Shown here: positions 54,752-63,288 of the stretch, piece after piece
Layout: every line of letters starts with the position of its first letter
How positions within the stretch are numbered: the stretch's first letter is position 1
NCBI GenBank assembly: GCA_020638955.1
Contig: JACKHO010000005.1
Coordinates: 186,001-250,000 of the forward strand
Reading direction: 5' to 3'
Length of the DNA: 64,000 bases
DNA from: Planctomycetaceae bacterium
GTDB taxonomy: Bacteria; Planctomycetota; Planctomycetia; Planctomycetales; Planctomycetaceae
Program-made: the position numbers and the translations under genes
Notes under the pieces: generated by a model
Databases searched by the model: none
What the model was told of the DNA's origin: nothing
What the model saw: only the letters and a program-made list of their open reading frames with translations

Positions 54752-55061
54752 ATGTGGCCCGAATGGATTCATTGGTTGATTACTATCATCCCCTCGATTG
54801 TTGGGGCATTTCTTGGTGTCTTTCTGCCGTCTGATTGGAAGCGATATCCGCTCGGTTGGTCTGGGCGAAGCATCGGCTTTGGAATCGGTATTTGCATCAG
54901 CTTGATTCTCGACCCGCCACTCGTTGTGGATCCTGCGATCGCGCATCATCACCGTCCCAGTTGGAAACGCAATTTACGGTGTGGGGCCATTCATTGTCGC
55001 AATTTGTGTCTGGTGGGTTCTTAGACGAGTACGCCCGGCAGTGCCGGACGTTGAATGTTAA
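54752..55061 (+). pseudogene. Small membrane protein gene with a frameshift
   Basis: The first frame reads MWPEWIHWLITIIPSIVGAF and continues as an amphipathic membrane protein to about residue 63 (IGICISLILDPPLVVDP). In that frame it then becomes nonsense and stops at 55024. In the third frame, from about 54940, the same protein style continues (IITVPVGNAIYGVGPFIVAI, then WWVLRRVRPAVPDVEC) to a stop at 55061. A single +1 shift near 54935-54945 would join the two into a protein of about 100 residues with two to three membrane spans. This could be a mutation or a sequencing error. The family is unknown. Confidence 0.5.
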
Positions 55062-55126
55062 GCGCCGCTTCCCGTCCTTCCCATTAAATCGCTGCGGTTC
55101 TTTTCCAACGGCCCTGCTTCAATTCA

Positions 55127-55844
55127 ATGTCACAATCTGTAGTGAACCCAATCGAATTAATTGTGTCCTTCGGTGCTTGGAGGATAGATCATCGACTGCC
55201 TGCGGGGAGCGACAAATGACGAAAAGATCCGGAATCGTTTTCAGTTATCGCGGACGCCAATTCTTCTTGTCGACATTGAATGGGGGCTGACAATTCGTTT
55301 TACTTCATGCCACGTCAACACGACGCGAAGTTGGGCAACGAATTTGTACTGAGCACCGCGATGACGGGCGACTGGTGCTAAACATCGACCAAGTGCAGTC
55401 GGGCTGTTTCCAGACGAGGAAGATCAGCCGCCATACATCTGGATACTTCCACATCAAGGATGTTGTTGGCCGAGGCGGCAATCGCGAAAAGGATGGCCAC
55501 GGAGCCCGGCCCGTCTTTCAAGGAAATGGGCGGCTTCTACATTCTTGGTGATTTGCCCTCAGGCAATTGAAACGTTGGTTTGCGTTGACAAACCAGAACC
55601 AACGCATGTGATCGTTCAGCTTCCTGAGTCGACTGAGCCGTTCACGGTCCAATTTGCGATTTGGGATAAACGAACACGCGTGCGTATACCTGCATCCACA
55701 GGATCTTTTCTTGGCAATGGTCTTATCACGCTTCAAATAGACGGCTTGGACTACGGGCTTGTCATGATGTTTCCAGTCGTGGAAAAAACTTCATCTGAAA
55801 TTGAACATCGATTTCCAGCGCGGACGTGTTATATGGTTCGTTAG
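55127..55844 (+). pseudogene. Decayed coding region in several frames
   Basis: Protein-like pieces alternate between two frames. Examples are SQSVVNPIELIVSFGAWRI (from 55127), DEKIRNRFQLSRTPILLVDI (from 55218), the piece MGADNSFYFMPRQHDAKLGN (from 55280), GLFPDEEDQPPYIWILPHQ (from 55401), AEAAIAKRMATEPGPSFKEM (within 55460-55570), and VQLPESTEPFTVQFAIWDKR (within the frame ending at 55844). Each piece ends or fades as the next begins, as expected for one or two genes broken by several indels. The last piece ends 13 bases before the IS left end. No family is recognised, and part of the pattern could be chance. Confidence 0.35.
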
Positions 55845-55856
55845 GAAAGTAGCCGA

Positions 55857-57451
55857 GTAGGGTCCGCTGTCAGGCTGTGAATTTATGTCGTGGAGGGAAT
55901 TCTTTTCGATACCGGCGGGTCATTTTTTGAGTGACCGGGGTGAGTCGTGTCTAGTTGTGAGTTTTGGCCGAGTTTTTCTTTGCTGGATGTTTCAGGCAGG
56001 CGGTGCCAGCCGGTCCAGTTGAGACGTTCAGGGCTACGAAAGTTGTGTTTGGCCAGGTGATCCTCGATTATGCCGGCGAGGAGAGTGCCAACATCCGTTG
56101 AAAGTTGTGGGCCAGGGCGTGAAGCAGGCTCACGGCTTTGGCTTTGAACAGACCTCGCACTCGAAATTGATTTAAGCCACGGTTGCGACAACCGGCATTG
56201 GGAAACTCCGCGGTTGCTGTGCGCTGTTTGTAGATCGTTTGGGCGACTTCGGTCCCCATGCGAGACCGCCAGTTCTTGACCTCCTCACTGTCTCCTTTGA
56301 TGGGGGCGAATGGGTCAATTCCTTTGGCCCGTTTCTGCTCCTGTTCCATGATTGGGAGATACGTCGTCATACCAGCTCGTTCCAGAACGGTGATGTCTTC
56401 GAGATTGACAAAGCCCCCATCTGCCAGATACTCGTCGGGACGTTTGCCGTATCGCTTTTGTATTTGATCGGCCATCGGTTTCATCTGGCCGCCATCGGTT
56501 CCTGCGTTGACCACGTCCACCCCGACGATCACCAGCGAATCGGTTGCGGTCGCAAATTGCACATTGTAAGCGGGACGAAAACCTCCATCGCCCATCTTCA
56601 TCTTGCGGGCTTGTGCATCAGTCATCGAAGCACGAGCGTTTTCGCCAGACCCTTTCTTACGTCGCTCCATCTTGGGAACCAGCGACTCCCGTTCGGCCAG
56701 TGCTGCTTCGATACGTTCCTTGCGGTCGCGTGCAGCACGCTCTCTTGCAGCACGCACACGGCGGTCTTCGCTTCCCGACTCAGCTTCGCGTTGAAGTTCT
56801 TCCAGGTGCTCTTGGGCTTCCTTCAGGCATTCCTGCAATGTTGCGTGACGTCGAAACGACGCACTCCCCGCCGAAGCTCGTACCCGCATGCCATCCTGAG
56901 CCACACGTGTGAGTTCGACCAACCCCTGATGCAAGAGCGTCGCCACGCTTTGCGTCAGCAGTCCATCCAGAACCTCGACGTGTTCCACGCGAAAGTCTGC
57001 CAACGTGTGGTAATTGACCGTGACACCACCGCACAGCCACAAATACCCCAAATGCTCCTTGCACAGCTTGTCCAGACGCCGTGCCGAACTGAATCCATCA
57101 ATTGTGGCCAGCAGCCACAATGCCAGCAGAATCTTCGGATCAATCGGATTTCGACCAGGACCATGCTCATGGGCCTGAATCTTTTTATACAACTCTTTCA
57201 AATCAAGCGCTTCCACATACGCCCAAATCAACCGGGCCGTGTGATCCTCCGGCAGAAGTTGATCCAACGACAACGGTCGCCACTCGATTTGCCGCCGTTC
57301 GGCTCGCTGATACCGAACGGCAGGATCCTTCGCAGTCTGTTCCATAACGACTCCCAAACCGAAACACCAATCTTCAGTCACGACCCGAGGGAGTCTAATT
57401 CGTTCTGCAAAACCACCAAACAAAAATTCACAGCCTGACAGCGGACCCTAC
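55857..57451 (-). mobile_element. Complete IS1182-like insertion sequence
   Basis: Perfect 28-bp inverted repeats bound the element: 55857-55884 (GTAGGGTCCGCTGTCAGGCT...) and 57424-57451 as its exact reverse complement. The single transposase gene lies between them on the minus strand. The length of about 1,595 bases fits the family. Outside the repeats no clear target duplication is visible. If the repeats are trimmed to begin at GGGTCC, TA would flank both ends. Confidence 0.9.
56068..57345 (-). CDS. IS1182-family transposase
   Basis: The start at 57345 gives a 425-residue DDE transposase. The N-terminal block PEDHTARLIWAYVEALDLKE is typical of the family. The catalytic Asp, Asp and Glu appear to be in VAQDGMRVRASAG, YLADGGFVNLEDI and TATAEFPNAGCRN. 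A charged insertion lies in the middle (REAESGSEDRRVRAARERAA). The C-terminus (ALAHNFQRMLAL) is intact, so the element may still be active. Confidence 0.93.
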   Translation of the reverse strand: MEQTAKDPAVRYQRAERRQIEWRPLSLDQLLPEDHTARLIWAYVEALDLKELYKKIQAHEHGPGRNPIDPKILLALWLLATIDGFSSARRLDKLCKEHLGYLWLCGGVTVNYHTLADFRVEHVEVLDGLLTQSVATLLHQGLVELTRVAQDGMRVRASAGSASFRRHATLQECLKEAQEHLEELQREAESGSEDRRVRAARERAARDRKERIEAALAERESLVPKMERRKKGSGENARASMTDAQARKMKMGDGGFRPAYNVQFATATDSLVIVGVDVVNAGTDGGQMKPMADQIQKRYGKRPDEYLADGGFVNLEDITVLERAGMTTYLPIMEQEQKRAKGIDPFAPIKGDSEEVKNWRSRMGTEVAQTIYKQRTATAEFPNAGCRNRGLNQFRVRGLFKAKAVSLLHALAHNFQRMLALSSPA

Positions 57452-57480
57452 CTTTCGTTCCGATCATTTGGGTCACATCA

Positions 57481-58899
57481 TCACGCAATGATGTCATGCA
57501 CCACATTCCCAGCAACATCCGTGAGGCGCATGTCGCGGCCGCTGAAGCGGAAGGTGAGGCGTTCGTGGTCCATTCCGAGCAAATGCAGCATGGTGGCGTG
57601 GAGGTCGTGCATTTCGAGTCGGTTTTCGATGGCGTGGTATCCGTATTCGTCGGTGGCTCCGTAAGTCATGCCGCCGCGCACGCCGCCGCCGGCCATCCAC
57701 ATGCTGAAGCCGAAAGGATTGTGGTCGCGGCCGTCAGTTCCCTGAGCGAATGGCGTGCGACCGAATTCTCCGCCCCATAGCAGGAGCGTGTCGTTGAGCA
57801 GTCCACGTGACTTCAAGTCCTTGATGAGCGCGGCGATGGGTTGATCAACATGCAGCGCGTTCTTTTCGTGGTTCGCCTTCAGCCCACTATGCTGATCCCA
57901 ACGATCTCCCGCGCCGCCGGGGCAGGTGAGTTGGATGAATCGCACACCGCGTTCGACCAGTCGTCTCGCAATGAGGCAGGAGCGGCCGAAGGTCTTGAGA
58001 CCATCGACGGAAGAGTTTAATCCGTACAGTTCCTGCGTTGCCTGCGTCTCCGACTGGATGTCCATGAGCTCGGGGACTTCCATTTGCATGCGAAACGCGA
58101 GTTCGTAATTGCGAATGGCCGATTCAATGGCATCGATTTCACCGGTCTTCTGCAGCAGTTGTTCGTCGAGCTGCTGCATGAGTTTCAGCTTCCGCAGCTG
58201 CGCCGCCTCGGTTGGTTCACGGCGACTAATGTCCGCGACGGGATTGGCACCATCCTTGAAAATTGATCCCTGAAATGTGGCGGGGAGGAATCCGCTGCCG
58301 AAACAGTCGAGTCCGCCCGGCGGAATGAGTCCACCATTCAGCACGACATACGCCGGCAGGTTCTGACATTCCGTTCCCAGGCCATAGGCGGCCCAGGCTC
58401 CCATGCTGGGACGCCCCTGCAGGCCGTGGCCAGTATGCAGAAAGTAATTCGCGTTGGTGTGCTCAGAGAACTTCGAGGTCATCGACCGCAGCACACAGAG
58501 GTCGTCAGCACATGTGGCGACATGCGGAAACAAATCACTGACGGGGAGTCCCGACTCGCCATATTGCTGGAACTTCCAGGGCGAGCCCAGTGTGTTCCCG
58601 TTGTTGTCGAACTGGGTCGGCTGGATTTCCATTTTGAACGGCTGGCCGCTTTCCGCCTGCAGCAGCGGTTTGGGATCAAACGTGTCGACCTGCGAGGGGC
58701 CACCATCCATGTACAGAAAAATGACCGACTTGGCCCGAGGTGCGAAATGCGTCGGCTTCGGAGCGAATGGGTTCTCTTCCTGCTGAGCCGCCAGCCCCGA
58801 CTCCGCGAGCAATGCGGTCAGTCCGATCCCGCCCGCACCAAGTGCAGTGTTCCAAAGCATGTCACGTCGATTGAACCGTCGAGGATTTGGTGAATGCAT
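57481..58899 (-). CDS. DUF1501 domain-containing Tat-exported protein, second copy
   Basis: The start at 58899 gives 472 residues with a twin-arginine signal (NRRDMLWNTALGAGGIGLT). It shares the family blocks with the 4715-6028 protein: VIFLYMDGGPSQVDTFDPK and GEFGRTPFAQGTDGRDHNPF. A longer insert (residues about 200-300) separates the halves, so the two are distinct paralogues rather than a recent duplication. The gene is divergent from the Ser/Thr kinase and ends 30 bases from the IS right end. It has no adjacent DUF1549/DUF1553 partner. Confidence 0.92.
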   Translation of the reverse strand: MHSPNPRRFNRRDMLWNTALGAGGIGLTALLAESGLAAQQEENPFAPKPTHFAPRAKSVIFLYMDGGPSQVDTFDPKPLLQAESGQPFKMEIQPTQFDNNGNTLGSPWKFQQYGESGLPVSDLFPHVATCADDLCVLRSMTSKFSEHTNANYFLHTGHGLQGRPSMGAWAAYGLGTECQNLPAYVVLNGGLIPPGGLDCFGSGFLPATFQGSIFKDGANPVADISRREPTEAAQLRKLKLMQQLDEQLLQKTGEIDAIESAIRNYELAFRMQMEVPELMDIQSETQATQELYGLNSSVDGLKTFGRSCLIARRLVERGVRFIQLTCPGGAGDRWDQHSGLKANHEKNALHVDQPIAALIKDLKSRGLLNDTLLLWGGEFGRTPFAQGTDGRDHNPFGFSMWMAGGGVRGGMTYGATDEYGYHAIENRLEMHDLHATMLHLLGMDHERLTFRFSGRDMRLTDVAGNVVHDIIA

Positions 58900-59028
58900 G
58901 GCAGGTGGGAGCCCGCGGTGTAAACCGTGGGCATTTCGGGAGGTTGGAAAAAATCTCAAAAAGTATGAGGCGCTGGGGACTCATACGTCGCATGACATGA
59001 TGAACTCACAGTATTCTGGAGCACAACC

Positions 59029-62000
59029 ATGTCTGACGACTCTCCTCAATTATCACATGTTCCGCCAGAAAATGCACCGTCTGTTGACCCACAGTCGGTC
59101 GAAGGCATTTTCGTGAACGCATTGGCGCTGACTTCGAAGGAAGAGCGAACCCGCTTTCTGGACGAAGTTTGCGGCGAAAATATCGAGCAGCGTCAGAAGG
59201 TGGACCTGCTGCTGCGAGCGTATGAAGACGCCGGCAGCTTCCTCGAACAACCGGTCTCGGACATCCCGGCCCAGTTCGAAAAGCCTTCGCTCTCACTCGA
59301 TTTCCTGACGCCGTCAGATGATCCCTCACTGCTGGGAACGCTCGGGCCGTACGAGGTTTACGAAATCCTCGGCCACGGCGGGATGGGAATTGTCTTTCGG
59401 GGACGCGATCCCAAACTCAACCGCGTCGTCGCCATTAAAGTGATGTCCCCGGCATTGGCGATCAACCCCAACGCGCGACGAAGATTCATTCGCGAAGCGC
59501 AGGCTGCGGCAGCCATCAGCCATCCGCACGTGGTCACAATTCATGCAGTCGATGACGACGGACAGATTCCGTACCTCGTTATGGAATGCGTGGTTGGTCA
59601 ATCATTGCAGCAGAAAATTGACAAAGTCGGCTCGCTGCGGCTGACAGAAATTCTGCGCATTTCACGACAAATTGCCGAAGGCCTTGCCGCCGCACACAAA
59701 CAAGGCCTCATTCACCGCGACATTAAGCCAGCCAACATTCTGCTGGAGAACGGTGTCGAGCGGGTCAAAATTACTGACTTCGGACTGGCTCGTGCTGTTG
59801 ATGATGTCTCCATGACCCGCACCGGTGAAATCGCGGGAACACCACAATTCATGTCGCCCGAACAGGCGCGTGGCGAACGCGTTGATCAACGGAGTGACTT
59901 ATTCAGCCTCGGCTGCGTGATGTACGCCATGTGTACGGGACGCTCTCCGTTCCGCGCGACGAGCTACGCTGCTTCCGTGCATCATGTGGTGAACAGTCCG
60001 CCGCGTCCCATTGAAGAAATCAATCCCGAAATCCCGGACTGGCTCGCAGCGGTTGTCGCGAGGCTATTGTCGAAGAATCCCGACGAGCGCCCGCAGACAG
60101 CCGATGAAGTCGCTCAGCACATGGAGCACTTCCTTTCGGCGGTACAGTCTCCCACAACGACGTCGCAACCAATTCCCATTCCACCTCCCTCAACTTCGTT
60201 GCCGGTCAGTGCGAAGAAGGGGGACGCATCGGATACGGAATGGCCACGACCTGCACTTGCCGATGAACTTGGCGACGCTTTCAAACGCTGCGGCCTGTAT
60301 GCCGCGTTGCTTACGCTGGTGATGTTCGTTTTCTGGGCGTTGGGGCCGCGAGTCTTCGATACGAGTCATCAGCCATTCGCCGGGGGATACGGATTGTTTG
60401 TCCTCATTCTCGCCGGAATTATCGGCTGGGCAGGCAGTCGCACGCGGGAGGCTCCGTGGGGAACGGAAGCATTCCTCTACATGCTCGATGCCGCGGTTAT
60501 GACCATTCTGTTGCCTGTTGCCGCAGTGTTCGGCGCCCCGCTCGCCGTACTGACGTTCTGGACGCTCTACACCAAACGCGGACGTACTGCGGCAATTTCA
60601 GCCAGCGACACGGGAACCGTCCATGCGCAGCTTCCGCATCGCTTGATTGACGTGGGGGTGTTTCTGGGAGCTGCTGTGCTGACGGCATGTATTGCATTGC
60701 TGGTGCAGCCGCGGTTGCAATATGTCCCGCAATCACTCCTCGCCATTGGTCCCATTTCATTGGTGATTGTCATTCTGACGTTGCCGCTTCGAGGCCGCCT
60801 GTTTCAGCATCGATTCTGGCGCGACCTCGGGATTTCGATTGGCGCCATTATCGCGACTGCCGCCGTCCTGGTGAGTCAGCGTTGGTTTGATCCTATTGCG
60901 TTTCCCGGGAGCCTCATGCCGGAGTGGCTCACTCGCATACTGACAGTGGTCATGTTCGGTGGTCCGCTTCTGTTTGGTGGCTGGTTTGTCCTCCACGTGT
61001 CTGGCGTGTTCGACGGAATTCGCGGCAACGTGAAAACGTCGCCACTGGAAACGGTCTTCCGTAGCATTGCCGCCCTGGGAGTGCTGTTTGTGTTGACGTT
61101 CGCCGTCATGGTGGGGGTCTACCTTGTCAGCCAGACGCCAGGCAATGGACCCACTGGGATTTTGCGAATTCATGTTGCTGAGGGCGAGGTCATTGGCCAG
61201 GTGAGTGTTGACGGACGTCCTGCAACATCCCGCATGAAGATTGGGAATATCTACGAGTTCGATCGCGTTCCACTGGGACGTCGACACATTACTGCAAACC
61301 TGGGAAATGGTCGCATTTTCAGTGAGTCCATTGAGATCTTTCCGAGGATTAACAACGTGGACGTCCCTGGCATGACCCCCGCAATTCCTATTGCTCGTGT
61401 CGATTCAATGAGTGACCCGATGTATGGCGACATACCAAGCGGCGCGACAGAACCAATGCGATCTGATTCGGGAATGAGGTCCAGCGGCTATCCGGGCATG
61501 AGCCTCGACATGAGTTCCAGCGGCTACCCCGGCATGGGCCCAAGCGGTTCTCCTGGCATGGAGTTCCCAGGATTTGGAAATCCCGATCCGAACGATCAGC
61601 TTCTGCGTTACAAAACCGAACTTCAGCTCCAACAGAGTCAACGCCTCCAATTGTCGAACCAACTGGGGACAGATCATCCGAAAATCAAAGAAATTGACGC
61701 GAGGATTGCGACGCTTGAAAAACTCATTGAAGAGTTCATTCCGAATGCGACTGTGGAACAGGACGAAGAGTCGCTGAATCGGCTTCTCCGCGAACAGGTC
61801 CAGGAACGTCTCCTCTCGTCTAAACAGCAGCTCGCCGATTTGATTTCGAAGTATGGTATTGATCACCCGGAAGTCAGGCAGACTGAGGCACTCATTGCCA
61901 ATCTCGAACAGGCCAAGGCAGACATGGCAATTAAGGAGGATGTCAAAGAAACGCCTGAGCCAAGAGTTGTGTCCTCACCGTTCATCGTTTCGCTGCCCGG

Positions 62001-63288
62001 TGGGGGACGTTACGGATTCCTGGGCATTGTAATTGATGATCCCGGTATTCGTGTTGCTGTTCGACGTAAGAGTGAGTTCGACGGAACGCTGTCGGCTGAA
62101 GAAGAAGTCTTCACGCATATTGGGACGAATTCGATTTCGGTGAAGCCCGGGACCTATCAAATCCTGGTGCAGCGTAATTGGATTGGCTGGGGGCGTCAGC
62201 AATTGGAAGCGACCGTCACGGAGAAGAAAGCAACGAAGGTTCGGGTGTCGAATGACTTTTCTGCGCAAGCGAGTATCCCTGCTGACGAACTGAATTTGCA
62301 CGAGGGGTTCAAATTCTTCTGGAACAGTATTCCGTATCAGTTTGGTGAGGCAAGCAAAAGTTGGTCGCAGGTTGAGCACGCCACGCTTTGCCAGTTACTC
62401 AATGCCTATGCGGCAGGAAAGCCGGTTTCCAAGTTGGAATACGACGGAATGTATGCAAACTTGCCTCGGGAGTTGGTGAACATCGATCCCGACTCACGTG
62501 CAGTGCAGTTAGTCCCGCTGGAGGCCGTTGAATTGACCATCGACACTCAGTCGGAATATGTCAGCAGTCAATTGACGTTTCCGGAGGAGATGGGTGGCGT
62601 ACGGGAATTCACCGAATTGGGTAGGACAACCATTTTCGTCCCCCCGGGAGTGTATGGCTGGGATGTATTCGATGCCCACATCCGCTGGATGGGAGTTAGA
62701 CCGTCAACTCTGGTAACACTCACCCAGAATGAGAGAAAAACGCTGGTCGCCACCCGCGATTTGAGCAATTACATTACCCCGCAACGTGCCGAAGGCTTTC
62801 TTCGCACCGTCCCTGGAAGGGATTACGTGTTCCACTGGGGCGGAGAGTCGTTTCGTGCGCAGTATTCGGTTCGCGACTCGATGTCCACTTCGGATACCAC
62901 CCTCTTCTTCGACAAGGAACAGGCAACCATCATCGGGCGACTTATTCAGGGACTAGCAGATAAGAGATATGAATTGCCGGAAAGTGAACTCATTGCCGGA
63001 ATTACTCGGGACGGAAAACCCGTCGAACGAATCAGCGACGTATTTCAAAGCATTGGCCAGCCGCAGCAACACCAGGGAAGCACAACGTTTACCCCCGATT
63101 CCTGGCTAATTCTCCCTGGTTCGAAAGAAGGGATGTACCGCATTCGTCCGTGGCCGAAAGGGCTCGTCTCCGACGAAGAACACGAGCAACTGTTCGGACC
63201 GGAAGTTGAGGTGGTCGAACCGGAAGTCAAGAAACCAGAGACTGAGCAACCAGCCAAGGCAGCGGCACCGGTCGAATCAGCTTCATGA
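59029..63288 (+). CDS. Large membrane Ser/Thr protein kinase
   Basis: The 1,419-residue protein starts 8 bases after TGGAG. An N-terminal segment typical of planctomycete kinases (ALALTSKEERTRFLDEVCG) precedes a Hanks-type kinase domain: GHGGMGIVFRG, catalytic K137, HRDIKPANIL (H229-D231), DFGLA (D250). The motifs are intact. Eight membrane spans follow at about 420-720. The outer part has a Gly/Pro/Met-rich repeat (SSGYPGM, twice) at about 820-850, then two coiled-coil segments that share an HP motif (GTDHPKIKEIDARI; GIDHPEVRQTEALI). The last 400 residues are beta-rich and unrecognised. It overlaps the dus stop by six bases, convergently. Confidence 0.93.
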   Translation: MSDDSPQLSHVPPENAPSVDPQSVEGIFVNALALTSKEERTRFLDEVCGENIEQRQKVDLLLRAYEDAGSFLEQPVSDIPAQFEKPSLSLDFLTPSDDPSLLGTLGPYEVYEILGHGGMGIVFRGRDPKLNRVVAIKVMSPALAINPNARRRFIREAQAAAAISHPHVVTIHAVDDDGQIPYLVMECVVGQSLQQKIDKVGSLRLTEILRISRQIAEGLAAAHKQGLIHRDIKPANILLENGVERVKITDFGLARAVDDVSMTRTGEIAGTPQFMSPEQARGERVDQRSDLFSLGCVMYAMCTGRSPFRATSYAASVHHVVNSPPRPIEEINPEIPDWLAAVVARLLSKNPDERPQTADEVAQHMEHFLSAVQSPTTTSQPIPIPPPSTSLPVSAKKGDASDTEWPRPALADELGDAFKRCGLYAALLTLVMFVFWALGPRVFDTSHQPFAGGYGLFVLILAGIIGWAGSRTREAPWGTEAFLYMLDAAVMTILLPVAAVFGAPLAVLTFWTLYTKRGRTAAISASDTGTVHAQLPHRLIDVGVFLGAAVLTACIALLVQPRLQYVPQSLLAIGPISLVIVILTLPLRGRLFQHRFWRDLGISIGAIIATAAVLVSQRWFDPIAFPGSLMPEWLTRILTVVMFGGPLLFGGWFVLHVSGVFDGIRGNVKTSPLETVFRSIAALGVLFVLTFAVMVGVYLVSQTPGNGPTGILRIHVAEGEVIGQVSVDGRPATSRMKIGNIYEFDRVPLGRRHITANLGNGRIFSESIEIFPRINNVDVPGMTPAIPIARVDSMSDPMYGDIPSGATEPMRSDSGMRSSGYPGMSLDMSSSGYPGMGPSGSPGMEFPGFGNPDPNDQLLRYKTELQLQQSQRLQLSNQLGTDHPKIKEIDARIATLEKLIEEFIPNATVEQDEESLNRLLREQVQERLLSSKQQLADLISKYGIDHPEVRQTEALIANLEQAKADMAIKEDVKETPEPRVVSSPFIVSLPGGGRYGFLGIVIDDPGIRVAVRRKSEFDGTLSAEEEVFTHIGTNSISVKPGTYQILVQRNWIGWGRQQLEATVTEKKATKVRVSNDFSAQASIPADELNLHEGFKFFWNSIPYQFGEASKSWSQVEHATLCQLLNAYAAGKPVSKLEYDGMYANLPRELVNIDPDSRAVQLVPLEAVELTIDTQSEYVSSQLTFPEEMGGVREFTELGRTTIFVPPGVYGWDVFDAHIRWMGVRPSTLVTLTQNERKTLVATRDLSNYITPQRAEGFLRTVPGRDYVFHWGGESFRAQYSVRDSMSTSDTTLFFDKEQATIIGRLIQGLADKRYELPESELIAGITRDGKPVERISDVFQSIGQPQQHQGSTTFTPDSWLILPGSKEGMYRIRPWPKGLVSDEEHEQLFGPEVEVVEPEVKKPETEQPAKAAAPVESAS

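Noticed and set aside
56239..57438. Plus-strand open frame of about 399 codons inside the IS
   Set aside because: It is the antisense shadow of the transposase gene; IS1182 elements carry one gene.
55850..57460. Target site duplication of the IS
   Set aside because: Bases directly outside the perfect repeats differ (CCGA and CTTT). Only a TA on each side appears if the repeats are trimmed, which is too short to claim.
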